This document shows, piece by piece, positions 59,231-64,000 of a DNA stretch of 64,000 nt; position 1 is the stretch's first letter, and the number at the start of each line of letters is the position of its first letter. Below the pieces are notes generated by a model. The model ran no database searches. It was not told where the DNA came from and saw only the letters and a list, made by a program, of their open reading frames with translations. The DNA is from Owenia fusiformis (Eukaryota > Annelida > Polychaeta > Sabellida > Oweniidae). The DNA lies in the NCBI GenBank assembly GCA_903813345.2, contig CAIIXF020000003.1, forward strand, positions 21,094,931 to 21,158,930. Reading direction: 5' to 3'. Made by a program: the position numbers and the translations under genes.

Positions 59231-61652
59231 GATAGCATGTGTGCTTCTCTGCCATAGTATTTTCAAAAAGATACATTGTAACATGGCTGAAATTCATTAT
59301 AAGAGGGCACAGGGTTATTGCACAAAAAAACTAAATAATCTGAAATATCCAAATGTCATTCATGTACAATATCAATATGCTTTTCCAAATATTATTGCAC
59401 AATTGTCTCCTGATTTCTTATTTTTGGGGACGGGACCACGGACGGGCTGTCCACAAATTCAAGTAAAAATGTCAATCAGAATCAGTATTGTCGAGTTCCC
59501 TTAGAGATCTCTTGTCTTAACTTACGTCCTAACTTATGTTTAAGCTTATCTCCATAATGTGGAGTTGATCAGCCAGCCACCCAGCAAGCCAGCCATCCAG
59601 CCACCCAGCAAGCCAGCCAGCAAGCCACTTACTCAGTCACTTAGTAAGTCACTTACTTCCTTAGTCATTATCTCACTCTCAATCAGAAGTTCAGTAACTC
59701 ATTCACTCTCTCAATCAGTCTCTCTATGTGAGAGTTCATATGTTGGAATATTGATTGAAATAATCCTACTTCATTTGGAATTATTCACAATTGCTGTTTT
59801 CTACTTTTTGAGTTTAAAAGAGGAATCTAGTATAATAATTTGAGTGTTTTAGAGATCTGTTAATTTCAACAAATGAATTGATTAATAGAGAGAAACATGT
59901 GAATCCATTGAGGATTGCATCAAAATACCAAGCATACATACTCAAACTTAGCAAGAGCTGCTCAAATGTTTTAGATCTAAATTATGAACCCCATTTTGTA
60001 CTTTCAGAAGATGAATGTATGTCTGAGATGCGATGTCCTGGTGTTTAAGAAGAGGAAATGTACTATTATGTGAGTATTAAAAATATATATTCATTCTGAA
60101 TTTTCCTACATTTTATGTTGATTTAATGTACTCTTTGGGTGTGCCTTAGTCCTTGATGTGTCCACCTTTCTTTTGAATGTATTGTTAAAAAGATATTTGT
60201 GTGCAATGATGATATGGAAATGATGACTGCATAAGGTTGCAGAGATTTTTGGGAAGATGTTCTCAGCTTGGCAACTCAACACTATTCAGTACATCTTTTA
60301 AAACTAAAAAATGGAGAGAGCTGTTAAATGTGATGTTGATTTTTTTATAAATCAGATGGTTTCCATAAAGTCATGTTATTTTAAGTCATGTTTTTAATTG
60401 ATCTGCATTTGTAACCATTAATTAAAGACCACAGTTTCTTCTATTTAATAGCATATTCAGTGTTCTCCCTAATTTTTCAAAAGTGAGCGGTTAAATTTTG
60501 AATGAAAATTAATGGGTGGTGACAGTATTATTACAGTGGTGCAAAATTAAATAAAAAAGTGCCTTAAAAAATCGGCCATTACAAACAGTAACAGAGTAAA
60601 GTTGCAAATTACTTAATTCCACTCATTAATAACGAAGAGTATCAGTTATAAGTTCTTTGAATTCTATATGTTATTTTCTATCAATATAGCTAGCTTCAAT
60701 TAAATCATCTGAAAAAGCTCAAGCTAAATCCCCATTTACACAATGTTGAAAAACCTTTAAAGATTAAAAATTCATTTACTCTTTTAAGTGTCACAATTTT
60801 AATGTTAAATCACAATCAATATGTCAATAGGTTCATTTAATTAGATGCAACTGGCAGTGATCTCCCCAGCATAAAGCAAGATGGGCGCAGCAACCACCTG
60901 AAAATATGCTTGCACCCACCTGAAAATCAGTTTGCACCCACATAAAAATGAAAAACATCATTGGCATATCTCACCAATTTTTGTCTAAATTGTGAAAATG
61001 AGAGTTTTTGCACCCACCTGAGTGCCACCCACTGAGATTAATTATGCAAATATACTCTAAGGCATTCAGTGATCTTCCCAGCATTATTTTTCAAGCAGGG
61101 GGGGGGGTTATCAAGTGTTCCTGAGTTACTGAGTTTAATTATCAACTCACAAATTTGTGTAAAGGATGAGTCTGGATATATGCCCTTTTGGTCCCTCAGT
61201 TAAATGTATGTGATAAGTATATTTAATTATTTTTCAAATTTTGAATTTCCCGCCAGTTTAATTTGAAGGGGGAAAAACAAGATAGCTGCCATTTGATGTA
61301 AGAAATATCAGAACAAAAGTAGCTTCACTTTCACAATGAGCAATGATATTTTCACAATGAGCACAGTTTTCTGGTTTAGGTTTAGACATATTACTCCCCC
61401 ATCCATTCACCCCCCCCCCCTCTCTTCAATTTTGATTGTAGTTTATATTAGAATTACTTTAATTAGCCAGCAATGACATTCTTTTTGCGATAATATAAGT
61501 TTTGTCAAAATAATCCCTGACATGACATGTTATGACATCATCCTGAAACACTTAACTAGTCTTTACCAAAGCTTTAAACACAATTGTTCAATTAGGATCA
61601 ATTATCTTTTTCATTAGTGGTCCAAACAAGATGTATAATGTTTTATTTCCAG
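59231..61652. other. Gene-free stretch with simple and dispersed repeats
   Basis: 59565-59635 is a CAGCCAGCCACCCAGCAAGC simple repeat, running into AGTCACTTAGTAAGTCACTT words. 60450-60560 and 60850-61110 belong to a dispersed family with TTGCACCCACCTGA; a relative lies at 62965-63160. No gene recognised. Confidence 0.55.
60850..61110. repeat. GCACCCACCTGA dispersed repeat, copy 1
   Basis: CAGTGATCTCCCCAGCATAA, AAAATCAGTTTGCACCCAC, ATTGTGAAAATGAGAGTTTT and GCACCCACCTGAGTG. It has the same order of words as 62965-63160. Confidence 0.7.
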
Positions 61653-62896
61653 ACTGCATCAAGAGAGATGATAGTGTATGGATCAGAGCTTGACTCTTTG
61701 AGTGAGAATGGGTGGAGCCTATCAGTAAGCACATCTAACACCAGAGTAGCCAACCTTGCCTCACAGATAATTTCCAGGTATTTTACAAAGATCTGTTATC
61801 ACTGGTAACCCACTCCGAATGTCCAAGGTACGATTTTTCTTTTTTCCTTATTTCACACATTATAGGCAGAATTACCACAACATTTTTATCACAAACCGAC
61901 AACATATATCTATCACATATGTTTAAGAAAATGTACATATTTGTGAACAAGTAGTTCAGAAGACAACTGAATCGTCATTTTAATTCCTCACTTTACTTAA
62001 GTTACAGAAGCAATATTTTGAAAAACAGTTAAGATCTGTACTTTTAACCAATATCATTTCTGTAACTAAAGTGAGGAATTAAATCGACGATTCTGTTGTC
62101 TTCCGAGCTATTTTTTCACAAACATGTACCTTTTCTGAAACATATGTTACTTTTTGTGTGAAAAAATGTCGTGGGGATTCTGCCTACAACGCGTGAAATT
62201 AGGAAAAAAGAAATATCATACCTTCGACGTTCCAACATTTTGTTACCGAAACGAACCTTTTCGGTAACCATCGTAATCGAGTGGATCACCAGTGTGTTAT
62301 TAATATTTTGGATATAAAAATGTGTAAAATTGCAATATTAACACAATATTACTACATAATTCTTGTTTTATATTCTCACTTTTTTGATGAATATGGAGTG
62401 CATTTAAAGACAACTAGCTTCAAACCCTCACAAAACTACATGCAACTGGGTCTTAGTCATCATAAAAACATGTCATTCCTCAAACACAATGAGTAACACT
62501 TAATTGTCCTATCTGTAGGTACCATGCACTACTAGTTAGTAGCTGTAAGAAACAGTGTATGAAACAGGAAAAGGCTGTGATTGAACATGAGGGCTATGGA
62601 AGACTATACAAGGCTTTGTAACAGAGCCTAGATGACCTCGAGGCCAAACTTAAAAGCAATACATTCACACAGGGGGACAGATCACCTGTGCATGCTAAAT
62701 TACAGAATGTCCAGGTATGTTCAATGAAAGTCTGGATCTTTATTTCAATGAATAATTTTAATATTTAATTTCCAAATATTTTGTTATGTATTCATTTCAG
62801 AACTTACTGTCCTACAAGGAAGAAGAAAATCATAATCTTAGAGCTAAATCACCAAAAGTTACATTAAATCACAAAGTTTCGGGTATTTTCAATTAA
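61653..62896 (+). CDS. Spectrin-repeat (nesprin-like) protein, three exons, one with an in-frame stop
   Basis: Exons 61653-61777, 62519-62714 and 62801 to about 62896 share phase and GT-AG borders (the last may instead end at a GTATTT donor near 62882 and continue outside the window). The protein reads like two neighbouring spectrin repeats: TRVANLASQIISRYHALLVS, KAVIEHEGYGRLYKAL, then QSLDDLEAKL, VHAKLQNVQNLLSYKEEE. The pattern (Q..SRY.aL, eH..Y, DLEAKL, KL..VQ.LL) recalls nesprins (SYNE1/2), giant nuclear-envelope linkers to actin, but only by pattern. A TAA at 62619-62621 lies in frame inside the middle exon although the frame stays open to the next splice donor. This could be a pseudogene, an assembly error, or a real earlier end. 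Upstream exons were not found. Confidence 0.55.
61812..62250. mobile_element. About 440-bp palindromic MITE in the spectrin-like intron
   Basis: GAATGTCCAAGGTACGATTT at 61818 is mirrored near 62212-62240 (ATCATACCTTCGACGTTCCA). Likewise TAGGCAGAATTACCACAACA mirrors TGTCGTGGGGATTCTGCCTA, and TTAATTCCTCACTTTACTTA mirrors CTAAAGTGAGGAATTAA near the centre. The arms are diverged. Confidence 0.82.
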
Positions 62897-62964
62897 ATTT
62901 TTATTTTATACATATCTCACTGACATTATCCACTAATTAGTTCAAATCACTGCCATATGCAATG

Positions 62965-63160
62965 CATACAGTCATCTGCTCAGCATTAAGCAAGAAGGCA
63001 CAGCACCCACCTGAGAATTTTAAAACTGGCCTAATTACATCCTCCTTAAAATTCATTTGCACCCACTTAAAAATGAGAAAAAATGGGCACATTTTACCAG
63101 TTTTGGTCTGAATTGTGAAAATGAGAATTTTGCACCAACTTGAGAAAAATGCCTTATCTG
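62965..63160. repeat. GCACCCACCTGA dispersed repeat, copy 2
   Basis: CAGCACCCACCTGAGAATTT, ATTTGCACCCACTTAAAAAT and TGAATTGTGAAAATGAGAAT match the copy at 60850-61110. Confidence 0.7.
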
Positions 63161-63704
63161 GTGCCTGATAATTAAAATCCTGAAAATACAGCAAATTGCC
63201 ATGTTTCTAGTTTTATAGTCACTTCAACTGATTCAATGTTGCAATTTGTGACATTGATTGATAGGAATCAGATGTATGATAATTATGTAAGTTTGGACGA
63301 TCTTTCCAATGATATATTAAACTTTGTAACATATATTTTGGTTTTGGCTGTAGAGGGGGGGGGGCAAGACTTATTTGACAGTTAAGAATAGCATTTTAGA
63401 GTCATATTACCATTTGAATTTTGGAAGCTACTCTAGCTATATCAATATACAAATCTAAAATTTTACAAATCATGTTTTCACAGAACACAAGTAATTTTTT
63501 GAATGGAACCCCTGAAGGATTTCTCATATATTTTTAGACTTTGAAGCTGACACTAATGAGTGAGAAAAGTTTGGTAGACAGAAGGAGGGAGAAATTCTCA
63601 GAGTTGTAGACATAGAGTGGTGACCCTCATTTTACCTGAGAAAAAAACCTTGTTGGTGAGAAATACCACATGGTTCTCGACAAAGTGGAGGTATGATCTG
63701 GAGA

Positions 63705-63790
63705 TACTTTATATGATGCACTGTTACATTGGGTATTTTTAATATTACTTTATATGATGCACTGTTACATTGGGTAATTTTAATATTACT
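63705..63790. repeat. 41-bp direct duplication
   Basis: ACTTTATATGATGCACTGTT then ACATTGGGTA(T/A)TTTTAATATT occurs twice in a row at 63708 and 63749. Confidence 0.9.
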
Positions 63791-63834
63791 GGTACAAAAA
63801 TAAACTTCAAACATTGGGGATTAGATGAGTATAG

Positions 63835-63945
63835 CATCAATTGTCTTAAGGATGAGTTGTCTTGGGGATCAATTGACTGGGATGAGTTGGTTCTTGGCAA
63901 CCAGTTGTCTTGGAAATCAGTTGTCATGGGGACTAATTGACCCCG
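63835..63945. repeat. Degenerate short tandem repeat, GAGTTGTCTTGGGGATCA type
   Basis: Five or six variants of AGTTGTCTTGGAAATC, GGGATGAGTTGGTT and AGTTGTCATGGGGA of about 16-20 bp. Similar in style to the ATGGTCCGAAT arrays at 32165-32330. Possibly the subterminal array of another element running off the window. Confidence 0.55.
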
Positions 63946-64000
63946 CAATCTATCGTGTACAAATGTAAATCTAAATCAGGGTGTTCCTCTAAGAAAGGGA

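Overview
The window looks like nuclear DNA of an invertebrate animal. It is AT-rich, its genes are split into small exons with GT-AG introns whose phases fit together, and many short dispersed and foldback transposable elements fill the introns and gaps. A lophotrochozoan such as a mollusc is my best guess from overall character (genes with an animal-only distribution, a Penelope-like element, trypsins and ShK-type secreted peptides). That is inference, not proof. All exon joins were worked out by eye from splice sites, phase and family similarity; no transcript data were available.

Layout. 0.2-3.2 kb (-): a complete LRRC47-like gene in 5 exons. 3.4-6.8 kb: two foldback elements and a minisatellite. 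6.8-9.3 kb: no gene seen. 9.3-12.2 kb (+): a complete coactosin-like gene in 4 exons. 12.8-18.6 kb (-): a secreted ShKT-domain precursor with a 13-nt coding first exon, two alternative second exons and four shared exons; I do not recognise the family. 20.0-26.5 kb (-): a complete peroxisomal DHRS4-like reductase in 7 exons ending in SRL. 26.6-31.7 kb: a 5.1 kb segment bounded by inverted repeats that fills the gap between DHRS4 and the divergent gene. 31.9-40.7 kb (+): a complete TK2/dNK-like deoxynucleoside kinase in 7 exons, with nested elements in intron 1 and a Penelope-like retroelement with a head-to-head partial copy in intron 6. 41.7-43.2 kb: a decayed mariner with another element inside it. 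44.0-47.7 kb (-) and 47.9-50.8 kb (+): two divergent trypsin-like protease paralogues of 8 exons each, whose start codons are 244 bp apart. 52.1-53.6 kb (-): the last three exons of a D-amino-acid/D-aspartate oxidase, with no 5' part visible. 54.7-59.2 kb: foldback, mariner-type and hAT-type elements and an inverted satellite. 61.7-62.9 kb (+): exons of a spectrin-repeat (nesprin-like) protein, one with an in-frame stop.

Two things stand out. The ShKT gene appears to swap its membrane-active-looking segment through two alternative exons, and the reading frame itself forbids using both. In the minus-strand protease, a 46-bp unit spanning the catalytic-His codon and the adjoining splice donor has been amplified about 12-fold into the next intron. 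Most genes are housekeeping (translation-linked LRRC47, actin-binding coactosin, peroxisomal and nucleoside metabolism). The secreted protease pair and ShKT precursor are the likely immune, digestive or venom-type secreted products. No operons, CRISPR arrays or RNA genes were recognised.
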